Assembly (NCBI GenBank): GCA_030428885.1
Contig: JAUIEJ010000003.1
Coordinates: 124,001-188,000, forward strand
Source: Gemmatimonadota bacterium
Lineage (GTDB): Bacteria; Gemmatimonadota; Gemmatimonadetes; Longimicrobiales; Gaopeijiaceae
Reading direction: 5' to 3'
DNA: 64,000 nt
Made by a program: the position numbers and the translations under genes. The notes beneath the pieces were generated by a model, which was given only the letters and a program-made list of their open reading frames with translations, was not told where the DNA came from and did not search any database. Positions 56,237 through 64,000 of the stretch are shown here, piece after piece. The stretch's first letter is position 1, and each line of letters begins with the position of its first letter.

Positions 56237-57373
56237 ATGGCGGCGTCCAAGGATTTCTACGAGGTGCTGGGCGTCTCCGAGAAGGCGTCCTCCGACGAGA
56301 TCAAGAAGGCCTACCGGAAGCTGGCGAAGAAGTACCACCCCGACGCCAACCCCAACGACCCCAGCGCGGCGGAGCGCTTCAAGGACCTGGGCGAGGCCTA
56401 CGCCGTTCTATCGGACGCGGAGAAGCGGAAGCAGTACGACCAGATGCGGCGCCTGGGGGCCTTCGGGTTCGGCGGCGGATCGGGTCGCAGCGGGTCGGGG
56501 TCCCGGCGCGGGAGCTCCCCCGGGGGCGGCTCCGGCGGAATCTCCTTCGACGATCTCCAGGGATTCGGCGGAATCGGCGACATCTTCAGCTCCATCTTCG
56601 ACCTGGGGTCGAAGGGCAAGGGCTCGGGGCCGTCGAAATCCGGGGGGCCCCGGAAGGGCCAGGACGTGGAGTACGTGGTGGAGCTCTCGTTCGAGACCGC
56701 GGTGAAGGGGGGGAAGATCTCCATCGACGTGCCCATCACCGAGGAATGCGCCACCTGCTCCGGTTCCGGTGCGGCGCCGGGGTCGGCGGTGAAGACCTGC
56801 GGGGAGTGCGGCGGTTCGGGGCAGGTGAGCTTCGGACAGTCGGGCTTCGCCGTGAAGCGGCCGTGCCCCGCCTGCCTGGGTCGGGGCCGGATTCCCGAGA
56901 CGCCCTGCCCGGCCTGCTCGGGGCGGGGCAGCCTTCGCCAGGCCCGCAAGGTGCAGGTCACCGTGCCCAAGGGCGTGGACACGGGCTCGAAGCTCAAGCT
57001 GTCGGGGCAGGGGGAGCGGGGGGCGGCGGGCGGGCCTCCCGGCGACCTGGTCATCACCTTCAAGGTGAAGGACCACCGGTTCTTCGAGCGCGACGGCCTG
57101 AACATCCACGTCACGGTGCCCATCAACATCGTCCAGGCCGCCCTGGGTTCGAAGATCAAGGTCCGTACGGTGGGCGGCGCCCGCGTGGTGCTGCGCATCC
57201 CGCCGGGCACCCAACCCGGGACCCGCTTCCGCATTCGCGGTCAGGGGGTGGAGAAGGGCGAGCGGGTGGGCGACCAGATCGTGGAGGTGAAGGTGGAGAT
57301 CCCGGAGGAACTCGACGCCGACTCCCGGAAGGCCCTGGAGATGTTCGGCTCCACCGCCGCCATGCGGCACTGA
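56237..57373 (+). CDS. dnaJ: Chaperone protein DnaJ
   Basis: DnaK co-chaperone. The 378 residues show the J domain with HPD at YHPDANP, a Gly/Ser/Phe-rich linker (about 75-130), four zinc repeats ([32 protein letters not shown]) and the C-terminal substrate domains. It is complete. ATG 56237 is 8 nt after grpE. Confidence 0.97.
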   Translation: MAASKDFYEVLGVSEKASSDEIKKAYRKLAKKYHPDANPNDPSAAERFKDLGEAYAVLSDAEKRKQYDQMRRLGAFGFGGGSGRSGSGSRRGSSPGGGSGGISFDDLQGFGGIGDIFSSIFDLGSKGKGSGPSKSGGPRKGQDVEYVVELSFETAVKGGKISIDVPITEECATCSGSGAAPGSAVKTCGECGGSGQVSFGQSGFAVKRPCPACLGRGRIPETPCPACSGRGSLRQARKVQVTVPKGVDTGSKLKLSGQGERGAAGGPPGDLVITFKVKDHRFFERDGLNIHVTVPINIVQAALGSKIKVRTVGGARVVLRIPPGTQPGTRFRIRGQGVEKGERVGDQIVEVKVEIPEELDADSRKALEMFGSTAAMRH

Positions 57374-57391
57374 CCCCGCACCCCATCGACC

Positions 57392-57625
57392 ATGTCCAGG
57401 ACCATCGTGGACGCCGATCTCCGGCAATGGGAAGTGTTCGCCTCGGCCGGGCCCTCGGGCTACGCCGACCCCGCCGCTCTCGTGTTCCGCTGCCGCTCCG
57501 ACGGGGACGTGCCCAGCCGGGGCCTGACGGTGGAGGGCGACAAGTCCGAGGCCGAGGCGGCGGTGCTCCGATCCACCTCCGACGAACTCCGAGCACTCCT
57601 GGAGCGGGCCCAGCCCCTCAGTTGA
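57392..57625 (+). CDS. Small protein of unknown function downstream of dnaJ
   Basis: A 77-residue soluble protein (MSRTIVDADLRQWEVFASAG, VFRCRSDGDVPSRGLTVEGD) without a membrane segment. It starts 19 nt after dnaJ and its 3' end overlaps the convergent mnmA gene by 8 nt. The start WEVFASAGPSGYADP looks conserved rather than random, but no family is known to me. Confidence 0.6.
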   Translation: MSRTIVDADLRQWEVFASAGPSGYADPAALVFRCRSDGDVPSRGLTVEGDKSEAEAAVLRSTSDELRALLERAQPLS

Positions 57626-58760
57626 GGGCGTCGGTGGACGCCGCCCGACGGGCTCGGGCGATGCGTCCCCCACCCAGGACGGCGTCGTCGACCGCGAACA
57701 CCACGGCCGACTGACCGGGGGTGACGGCGCGTTGGGGCTCCCGGAAGGCCAGGACCAGAGCCTCTTCCTTCCGCTCCACCACCGCGGCGTCCACGCCGGG
57801 AGCCCGGTGCCGGATCTGGACGCGCACGGCATCGCCGGGGCCCGGCGGGGTGGCGAGCCAGTTGAGGTCCTCCACCACGAGCCCACCGCTGTCCAGGGCC
57901 TCCCGGGGGCCCACCACCACCTCCCGGGTGTCGGGACGCACCTCCACGACGAACCGCGGGTCCGCCGATCCGCCCCCGAGCCCCCGCCGCTGACCGACGG
58001 TGAAGCCGGCGTATCCCTCGTGCTCCCCCACCACCTCCCCGTCCAGGGTCACGATGGGTCCGGGCTCCAGGGCGGCGTGGCGGGGTGTGAGGCGCTTCTT
58101 CAGGAGGTCCCGGTAGTCGCCCGTGGGGACGAAGCAGATCTCCTGGGACTCGGGCTTGTCGGCCGTCACCAGCCCCAGGGCCCGGGCGCGCTCCCGGACT
58201 TCGGGCTTGGTGAGATGGCCCAGGGGGAAGAGGAGTCGGGGGAGGAGCTCGGGAGGGAGTCCCCAGAGAAAGTACGCCTGGTCCTTCCGGGCGTCGGCCC
58301 CCCGGAACAGGCGGCTGCCCTCGGGTCCGTGTTCGATGCGGACGTAGTGCCCCGAGGCGATGGCCCGGCAGTCGAGCTGGAGCCCCCGGGCCATGAGGTC
58401 GCGGAACTTGGTGTAGGCGTTGCAGCGCACGCAGGGATTGGGGGTGCGGCCCCGGGCGTACTCCCGGACGAAGTCGTCGATGACGTCGCGGGTGAAGTCG
58501 TCTTCCACGTCGAAGACGTAGTGGGCGATGCCCAGCCGGTCGGCCACCCGGCGGGCGTCGGCGATGCCGTCCAGGCCGCAGCAGCTCTTGCCGTGGTCGC
58601 CGGTGCCGGTGTAGCAGAACGTCTTCATGGTGACGCCCACCACCTCGTAGCCGGCGTCCACCAGGAGCGCCGCCGCCACCGACGAGTCCACGCCGCCCGA
58701 CATGGCGGCCAGCACCCGGTCGCCGGGGCGGGCGCCCGGCACCTCCAGGGGCGCGATCAC
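57618..58760 (-). CDS. mnmA: tRNA-specific 2-thiouridylase MnmA (CxxC type)
   Basis: Adds sulfur to U34 of tRNA-Lys, -Glu and -Gln, using sulfur that begins with cysteine desulfurase. The 380 residues have the PP-loop SGGVDSS (21-27), cysteines C110 and C113 in NPCVRCN and C209 in SQEICFVP. The E. coli enzyme has one cysteine at the first site; the CxxC plus C pattern is that of [4Fe-4S]-dependent relatives. GTG 58760 overlaps the stop of the desulfurase gene by 4 nt. Confidence 0.95.
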   Translation of the reverse strand: MIAPLEVPGARPGDRVLAAMSGGVDSSVAAALLVDAGYEVVGVTMKTFCYTGTGDHGKSCCGLDGIADARRVADRLGIAHYVFDVEDDFTRDVIDDFVREYARGRTPNPCVRCNAYTKFRDLMARGLQLDCRAIASGHYVRIEHGPEGSRLFRGADARKDQAYFLWGLPPELLPRLLFPLGHLTKPEVRERARALGLVTADKPESQEICFVPTGDYRDLLKKRLTPRHAALEPGPIVTLDGEVVGEHEGYAGFTVGQRRGLGGGSADPRFVVEVRPDTREVVVGPREALDSGGLVVEDLNWLATPPGPGDAVRVQIRHRAPGVDAAVVERKEEALVLAFREPQRAVTPGQSAVVFAVDDAVLGGGRIARARRAASTDALN

Positions 58761-59926
58761 GCCGACGGCGCCGGGGTCCGGAGTCGCTCCACCACCCGGA
58801 CCGTGACCGCGGCGGCCCGGTCGACCTCGTCGTCGGTGGTGGATCGTCCGAACGAGAAGCGGAGGGCCGGGAGGGCCTCGTCACCGTACATGGCCCGGAT
58901 CACGTGGCTGCCCCCGGTGGAGCCGGACTGGCAGGCCGACCCACCGGAGACGGCCAGTCCCTCGAGGTCCAGGGAGATGGTGAGGAGCTCTCCGTCCACG
59001 TCCGGCAGACCCACGTTGCAGACGTGGGGCGCGCGCTCGGTGCCCCCGCCGTGGATCCGGAGTCCGGGGATCGCGGCGGCGAGGCGGCCCTCCAAATGCT
59101 CCCGGAGAGCCTCGAAGCGGGTCGCCAGCGCGGTCTGCTCCGCCACGGCCCGGGTCACGGCCTCGGCCAGGCCCACGGCGCCGGCCACGTCCTGGGTGCC
59201 CGGGCGCAGTCCCCGCTCCTGGCCGCCGCCGTGGAGGCGGGGATCCAGGGCGGTGTCGGTGCCCACCAGGAGGGCGCCCGTACTCTTCGGGCCGTAGATC
59301 TTGTGGCCCGTGACGGAGAGGCAGGCCACGCCCGAGTCGGCGAAATGCACGGGCACCTTGCCCACGGCCTGGACCGCATCGGTGTGGACCGGCACCCCCA
59401 CCGCGCCGGCCCGACGGGCCACCTCGGCCACCGGCTGCACGACTCCGGTCTCGTTGTTGACCCACATGAGGGAGACGAGGCAGGGGGGCTCGCCGGCCAG
59501 CGCCTCGTCCAACGCCCCCAGATCCACGACGCCCTCCCGGCCCACGGGAAGGACCGTCGTTCGGCCGCCCCGGTCGCCCACGGACCGGGCGGCGTCGAGC
59601 ACCGCCTTGTGCTCGGTGGCCACCGTGACGACGCAGGGCTGCCCCCCGGCGGAACGCACCGACTCGGCCCGGCCCAGGATGGCCAGGTTGTCGGACTCGG
59701 TCCCCCCCCGGACGAAGATCACGTCGCTGCGGCGAGCCCCCAGGGCCTCGGCGATGCGGGCCCGGGACTCCTCCAGGGCGGCCCGGGCCGCCCGGCCCCA
59801 GCGGTGGGTCGACGACGGGTTGCCGAAGTGGTCGTCGAGGTACGGCTCCATGGCCGCCTTCACCTCGGGGCGCATGGGGGTCGTGGCCGCGTAGTCCAGG
59901 TAGATCGGGTCCATGGGTTCTCGCAT
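58757..59926 (-). CDS. Cysteine desulfurase (IscS/NifS family)
   Basis: PLP enzyme moving sulfur from cysteine to acceptors such as MnmA. The 389 residues show IYLDYAATTP at the start, H106 in ATEHK, the Schiff-base K209 in VTGHKIYGPKS and the catalytic C332 in SGGSACQSGS. The next gene is mnmA, so its sulfur probably goes to tRNA as well as Fe-S clusters. Two ATGs, 59926 and 59914, are in frame. 59926 lies 7 nt after a minus-strand TACCTT, which would make it a leaderless start. Confidence 0.93.
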   Translation of the reverse strand: MREPMDPIYLDYAATTPMRPEVKAAMEPYLDDHFGNPSSTHRWGRAARAALEESRARIAEALGARRSDVIFVRGGTESDNLAILGRAESVRSAGGQPCVVTVATEHKAVLDAARSVGDRGGRTTVLPVGREGVVDLGALDEALAGEPPCLVSLMWVNNETGVVQPVAEVARRAGAVGVPVHTDAVQAVGKVPVHFADSGVACLSVTGHKIYGPKSTGALLVGTDTALDPRLHGGGQERGLRPGTQDVAGAVGLAEAVTRAVAEQTALATRFEALREHLEGRLAAAIPGLRIHGGGTERAPHVCNVGLPDVDGELLTISLDLEGLAVSGGSACQSGSTGGSHVIRAMYGDEALPALRFSFGRSTTDDEVDRAAAVTVRVVERLRTPAPSA

Positions 59927-59932
59927 GGCGTT

Positions 59933-59942
59933 AAGGTATACC
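59933..59942. promoter_or_regulatory. Divergent promoter region with GGTATACC palindrome
   Basis: On the minus strand TACCTT (59938-59933) ends 6 nt before ATG 59926, giving transcription at the start codon. The overlapping palindrome GGTATACC (59935-59942) could serve both directions. No -35 match. Confidence 0.4.
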
Positions 59943-59977
59943 GGTCGGTCGCACTCGTGTACCACTGCACCCCCACC

Positions 59978-60355
59978 ATGCCCCGAACCGCTCCCACCTA
60001 TCCCGATGGCCGCCCCCGCTCCTTCCGGGCCACGGTCCACGGCACGGTGTTCGCCGACCGCCAGCGCCATCTGGACCGCATGCGGCGCGGCGACCCGTTG
60101 ATTCTGATTCCCGACCCGCCGGGGCAGACCGAGCCCGAGGTCTGGGTGCATCTCGCTTCGGGGGAGCCTGTGGGACACCTCCCTCCCGAGATCTCGCTCT
60201 GGCTCTGGCCCTGGCTGGTGGCCGGAGGCACCGCCCAGGGGCGGGCCTCGGCGGTCCACGGCGCCGAGGTGCCGAGCTGGCGGCGTCTCGTGGTGCAGGT
60301 GGACTGCCGCAGCGGGGTCTCACACGAGGATGCGGGAACGGGGCCCGAAGGGTGA
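59978..60355 (+). CDS. HIRAN-like domain protein
   Basis: A 125-residue protein that is essentially one domain: HGTVFADRQRHLDRMRRGD, LILIPDPPG, VWVHLASGEPVGHLPPEI, then VPSWRRLVVQVDC, resembling HIRAN domains that bind DNA 3' ends in helicases. No helicase is attached. The gene is divergent from the cysteine desulfurase, 51 nt apart. The function is not known. Confidence 0.6.
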   Translation: MPRTAPTYPDGRPRSFRATVHGTVFADRQRHLDRMRRGDPLILIPDPPGQTEPEVWVHLASGEPVGHLPPEISLWLWPWLVAGGTAQGRASAVHGAEVPSWRRLVVQVDCRSGVSHEDAGTGPEG

Positions 60356-60371
60356 CAGGGCCCGGGAGGCG

Positions 60372-61661
60372 CTACTCGGCCCGGAGTGCTTCCACGGGTT
60401 GGAGCCGGGCGGCCCGATAGGCCGGAAGCAGGCCGAACAGCATGCCGGTGAAGGCCGCCGAGGCCAGGGCCGCGGCGATGGACCACAGGGGGATCCGGGC
60501 CGGGATCGGCGTGAAGTGGGCCGTGGCGAAGGCGGCGGCGGCGCCCAGGATCAAGCCCGCCGCGCCGCCCAGCATGGTGAGGACGCCGGCCTCCACCAGG
60601 AACTGCCAGAGGATCTCCCGCCGGGTGGCCCCCAGGGCCTTCCGCACGCCGATCTCCCGGGTGCGCTCGGTGACGGAGATGAGCATGATGCCGATGACCC
60701 CCACGCCCCCCACCAGAAGTCCCGCGGACGAGAGGGCGAGCATCACCAGGAAGAACACCCCGGTGAGGCGGTTGAACGAGTCCACGAGCTGGGCCGAGGC
60801 CAGGAGGGCGAAGTTGTTCTCCTCCCGGGGCCCGAGTCCCCGAGCCGACCGGAGGCTGGCGATGACCTCGTCCTGGGCCTGGGACTGGCTGTAGGCCGAG
60901 TCCGGGACCACGAGGATCTGGGCCTGGGAGTCGTCGGCCTTGAGGCGCTTCAAGGCGGCGGTGTAGGGCACCACCAGCCAGTGCTCGTTGACCCCGGAGA
61001 AGATGTTGTCCACGGGCTCGAAGACCCCGATGACCCGGAAGTCGTCCCGCACGTCCCGGAACGGACTGGAGAGCCGCACCGTCTTGCCCACCGGGTCGAG
61101 CTGCCCGAAGAGTTCGGTGGCCAGGGCCGCCGACATGACCACCACGGCCCGGGACTCCCGGACTTCGGCGGGGGTGAAGTCCCGGCCGGCCAGGAAGTCG
61201 CCCTGGGCGTAGCGCGGCCAGCCCGCCGAATAGCCGATGGCGCCCACGCCGGTGAGCTGCTGGTTCTCGAACTCCACGTTGGTCTGGAGCTGGAGATTGT
61301 ACAGCGCCTCGTCGATGGCCGGGAGGCGGTTGATCCGCTCGGCTTCGTCGGGGGTGATGATGGGCTTGTTCCACCACGGGGGGCGCCCGTCGCCGGGTCC
61401 GAAGCGCACGGCGGTGAAGTCGAAGCGCACCACGATGAAGTTCTGGGGACCCGCCGACTCGAAGGCCTCCAGCACCGACGAGCGGATGCCGGTGATGAGG
61501 GCCGCCATGGTCACCACCACCGACACGCCGATCCCCACGCCGAGGATCGTGAGCCCGGCCCGGACCCGGTTGGCGCCGATGGCCTCGAAGGCGATGCGCA
61601 CGCCCTCCATGAGGGTGGTCCACGCCCCGGCCCCGTGGTCCGACGGGCGACGGTCATTCAT
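60372..61661 (-). CDS. MacB-type ABC transporter permease
   Basis: A 429-residue permease with one N-terminal helix (VRAGLTILGVGIGVSVVVTMAAL), a large periplasmic MacB-PCD domain (about 65-290) and three C-terminal helices with ERTREIGVRKALGATRREIL, the FtsX/MacB coupling motif. It overlaps the upstream permease gene by 8 nt, so the two likely form one transporter. No ATPase is fused to it. Confidence 0.92.
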   Translation of the reverse strand: MNDRRPSDHGAGAWTTLMEGVRIAFEAIGANRVRAGLTILGVGIGVSVVVTMAALITGIRSSVLEAFESAGPQNFIVVRFDFTAVRFGPGDGRPPWWNKPIITPDEAERINRLPAIDEALYNLQLQTNVEFENQQLTGVGAIGYSAGWPRYAQGDFLAGRDFTPAEVRESRAVVVMSAALATELFGQLDPVGKTVRLSSPFRDVRDDFRVIGVFEPVDNIFSGVNEHWLVVPYTAALKRLKADDSQAQILVVPDSAYSQSQAQDEVIASLRSARGLGPREENNFALLASAQLVDSFNRLTGVFFLVMLALSSAGLLVGGVGVIGIMLISVTERTREIGVRKALGATRREILWQFLVEAGVLTMLGGAAGLILGAAAAFATAHFTPIPARIPLWSIAAALASAAFTGMLFGLLPAYRAARLQPVEALRAE

Positions 61662-62895
61662 GGCGAAGGGCGTCCACGGGGTCGAGCTTGGAGGCCTGGG
61701 CCGCGGGATAGACCCCCGCCGCCACTCCCACGGTGATGCCCAGAACCACCCCCAGGGTGACCCACTGGGGCGCCACCACGGCCGGGAGGGGCGACACGGC
61801 CCGGACCACGCCCGCCAGGGCGATGCCCGCCCCGACGCCCACCAGCGCCCCCAGGGTGGAGAGGGTGGCCGACTCCACCAGCACCTGGCTCAGGATGTCC
61901 CGGCGCCGGGCGCCGATGGCCTTGCGCACGCCGATTTCCCGGGTGCGCTCCATGACCGAGACCAGCATGATGTTCATGATGACGATGCCTCCCACCACCA
62001 GGGAGATGGCCACCAGTCCCGGCAGGGCGGTGAAGAGGATCGTCGAGATGCGGTCCCAGAAGCTCAGGGAATCGTCGGCGGTTTCGGCGGCGAAGTCGTT
62101 GGGCTCGGCGGGGCGCAGCCGGTGCCGCACCCGCATGATGCCCTCGACCTCGGCCTGGATGGGGCGGACGTCGCCGGGATCCACCGCCTGGACCAGCACC
62201 TCGTCCACGAAGCCCCGGGGCGCCACCAGCGACCGGATGGGCGACCGGGCCGGGGCCACGAGCTGGTTGTCCAGGGATTGGCCGAAGAGCGTGCCCTTCT
62301 CCTCGAGGACGCCGATGACCCGGTAGGGGAATCCCCGCACCCGCACCGAGCGGCCGATGGGGTCGATGCCCTCGAACAGCACGTCGGCGGTCTGGGACCC
62401 CAGAACGGCCACCGGAACGCCCTGCTCGTTCTCCTGGGGCGAGAAGGCCCGGCCCCGGGCCACGGCCCAGTCCCGGATCGCGAAGATCTCGGGAGACGCC
62501 CCCACCAACTGCACGTTGGAGACCGTGCGACCGTTGTCGGCGGTCACCTCGCCCCCGCCGCCCGACAGCACGCCCACCCGGGCCGGGAGGGTGAGGGCGG
62601 CCCGGATGGCCTGGGCGTCGTCTTCGGTGATGCGGGGGCGGCGGGCCCGCCGGCGCCACTCCTCGGCGTCGACGTTGATGTTGACCTGAGGGGTGCGGCG
62701 CACCGTCACCGTGTTCACCCCGAAGATCTGCGACGAGAAGTCCTCCTTGATGTAGCGGTCCATGCCCTCGACGACGCTCACCACCACGATGAGGAACATG
62801 ACCCCGATGATGACCCCCAGCACGCTGAAGAAACTCTTCAGCCGCTGCGAGGCGATCTGGGTCATCGCCAGTCGGACACCCTCCCAGAATTGCAT
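61654..62895 (-). CDS. MacB-type ABC transporter permease
   Basis: The 413 residues show the same layout as the downstream permease: N-terminal helix (FFSVLGVIIGVMFLIVVVSV), periplasmic domain and three helices with ERTREIGVRKAIGARRRDIL. It begins 18 nt after the adaptor gene. The two permeases are related copies that differ clearly in the periplasmic part. The ATPase must be encoded elsewhere, perhaps beyond the right edge. Confidence 0.92.
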   Translation of the reverse strand: MQFWEGVRLAMTQIASQRLKSFFSVLGVIIGVMFLIVVVSVVEGMDRYIKEDFSSQIFGVNTVTVRRTPQVNINVDAEEWRRRARRPRITEDDAQAIRAALTLPARVGVLSGGGGEVTADNGRTVSNVQLVGASPEIFAIRDWAVARGRAFSPQENEQGVPVAVLGSQTADVLFEGIDPIGRSVRVRGFPYRVIGVLEEKGTLFGQSLDNQLVAPARSPIRSLVAPRGFVDEVLVQAVDPGDVRPIQAEVEGIMRVRHRLRPAEPNDFAAETADDSLSFWDRISTILFTALPGLVAISLVVGGIVIMNIMLVSVMERTREIGVRKAIGARRRDILSQVLVESATLSTLGALVGVGAGIALAGVVRAVSPLPAVVAPQWVTLGVVLGITVGVAAGVYPAAQASKLDPVDALRHE

Positions 62896-62913
62896 GGGCG
62901 CGGGGGCTCGGGA

Positions 62914-64000
62914 TCAGGAACCGGAGTCGTCGGAGTCGGGCCCGTCCTCTCGCTGGACCGGATCGCCGTCCCGGAGGGTGCGGATGGTCTGGTAGGGGCC
63001 CGACACCACGGTCTCGCCCGGCTCCAGACCTTCCAGCACCTCGAAGAACTCGTCGCCGGCGATGCCCACGGTGACGGGGCGGAACGAGGCGATGCCCTCG
63101 TTCACCACGAAGACCCCCTCCAGCTCCGGCGGCTCGTCGCCGCTTCGGGCCGCGACGATGGTGTCCTCCCGCACGGTGAGGGCGATGATGGGCACGGCCA
63201 CGGCGTCGGTCCGGGTGTCGGTGACGATGTCGGCGGTGGCCGACAGGTCGGGTCGGAGGTCGGCGTCGGTGGGATCCAGGGTCAGGACCACCTCGAAGTC
63301 GATGGCCTGCTGCTGCCCCGCCGCGGCGTTCTGCGACGGCGGCCGGATGGCCGAGTTGCCGATCTCCGTGACCCGGGCCGTGAAGTCCCGGTCGGGAAAG
63401 GCGTCGATCTCCACGGTGGCCGAGTCGCCCAGGGCGAGGCGGGGCACGTCGGTCTCGTCCATCTGGACCACGACCTCCACCACCGCCAGGTCGGAGATGG
63501 TGAGGATCAGGGAGCCCGGGTTGTTCATGGTGCCCATGACCACCGTCTCGCCCACCTCGACGTTGAGGCGGGTCACCTTGCCGGCCAGGGGGGCCCGGAA
63601 GACCGTCTTGGCCAGGCGGTCCTCGGCCTCCTCCAGCGCCGCCTGGGCCACCTGCACCCCGTACTCGGAGGCGTCCATGTTGGCCCGGGCCACCTCGAGG
63701 TTGGTCTCGGCGTCCTCCACCTGCTGGCGGCTCACCAGGAGGGAGTCCCGCACCCAGAGGCTCCGGATCCGCTCGTGCTCCCGGCTCTGGCGGGTCAGGT
63801 TGGCGCTCTGCTGGGCCGCCTGGGCCTGGGCCTGGCTGACGCTGGCCTGGGCCCGGGAGCGGGCGGCCTCGAGCTGGGTGCGATCGAGGCGGAGGAGGAC
63901 GTCGCCCACCTCCACGTCGTCGCCTTCCTCCACCAGGAGGTCGGCCACCCGGGCGGCGACGTCGGAACTGATGTCCACGCTGCGCCGAGCCCGGATGTTG
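62914..64000 (-). CDS. Efflux adaptor subunit (MacA/HlyD family), 5' end beyond the window
   Basis: Periplasmic adaptor linking a permease pair to an outer-membrane channel. The visible part has lipoyl-like halves (VADLLVEEGDDVEVGDVLLRLD and AGKVTRLNVEVGETVV), a helical hairpin rich in Gln/Ala (about 65-150), and the barrel domain with VVEVVVQMDETD. The N-terminus lies beyond base 64000. It is the first gene seen of the minus-strand adaptor-permease-permease unit. Confidence 0.9.
   Translation of the reverse strand, partial: NIRARRSVDISSDVAARVADLLVEEGDDVEVGDVLLRLDRTQLEAARSRAQASVSQAQAQAAQQSANLTRQSREHERIRSLWVRDSLLVSRQQVEDAETNLEVARANMDASEYGVQVAQAALEEAEDRLAKTVFRAPLAGKVTRLNVEVGETVVMGTMNNPGSLILTISDLAVVEVVVQMDETDVPRLALGDSATVEIDAFPDRDFTARVTEIGNSAIRPPSQNAAAGQQQAIDFEVVLTLDPTDADLRPDLSATADIVTDTRTDAVAVPIIALTVREDTIVAARSGDEPPELEGVFVVNEGIASFRPVTVGIAGDEFFEVLEGLEPGETVVSGPYQTIRTLRDGDPVQREDGPDSDDSGS

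Overview
This is a gene-dense, very GC-rich bacterial chromosome segment. It contains no mobile element, phage gene, CRISPR array or rRNA. The gene content fits Gemmatimonadota best: secreted proteins that combine a carboxypeptidase-regulatory-like domain with a barrel-less TonB-plug-like domain, a system I cytochrome c maturation cluster, an MglA-type GTPase, a membrane pyrophosphatase and very compact operons. The phylum is an inference from gene content, not from rRNA. No gene-free stretch exceeds 300 bases.

Layout. 1-5555 (+): ccmF (cut by the left edge), a CcmI-like zinc-ribbon protein, ccmA, ccmB, ccmC, a ccmD-like gene and threonine aldolase. 5666-7093 (+): secreted, probably outer-membrane protein. 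7199-7624 (-): conserved protein of unknown function. 7843-8901 (+): recA. 9022-17259 (+): alaS, a 96-residue unknown, a PHP/CpsB-type phosphatase, a phosphoheptose isomerase fused to a ferritin-like domain, an SDR dehydrogenase, a CCA-adding/poly(A) polymerase-type enzyme and rarA, every junction overlapping by 4 nt. 17357-22223 (+): hflX, a DUF2520 Rossmann protein, pdxJ, a flippase-like membrane protein and ispE. 22255-22325 (+): tRNA-Gln. 22385-24247 (+): large secreted protein. 24365-28823 (+): prs, rplY, pth and hppA. 29024-32747 (+): secreted plug-like protein and an M20 peptidase. 32763-34855 (-): NfeD/YqiJ-like and flotillin genes. 35080-36177 (+): ychF. 36190-39335: small secreted proteins on both strands, including a metzincin-type lipoprotein.

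39556-48747 (+) is a long information-processing block. It holds a fused S6-S18 ribosomal protein gene, a DUF2232 membrane protein, rplI, rsfS, a pseudo-ATPase/SPOR protein, smc, a DAHP synthase and yraN. 48792-51885 (+): SRP RNA, dnaX, ebfC, recR and a small membrane protein. 52094-55575 (+): mglA, pgsA, cinA and an alpha/beta hydrolase. 55597-57625 (+): grpE, dnaJ and a 77-residue protein. 57618-59926 (-): cysteine desulfurase and mnmA, which act together in tRNA 2-thiolation; a HIRAN-like gene diverges from them at 59978 (+). 60372-64000 (-): an efflux system with a MacA-like adaptor (cut by the right edge) and two MacB-type permeases.

The points most worth following are the S6-S18 fusion, the GmhA-ferritin fusion, the pseudo-ATPase/SPOR protein before smc, two genes whose best starts are ATC (pth) and CTG (yraN), a recurrent TAnnTT -10 promoter element, and an SRP RNA whose terminator lies 18 nt before dnaX.
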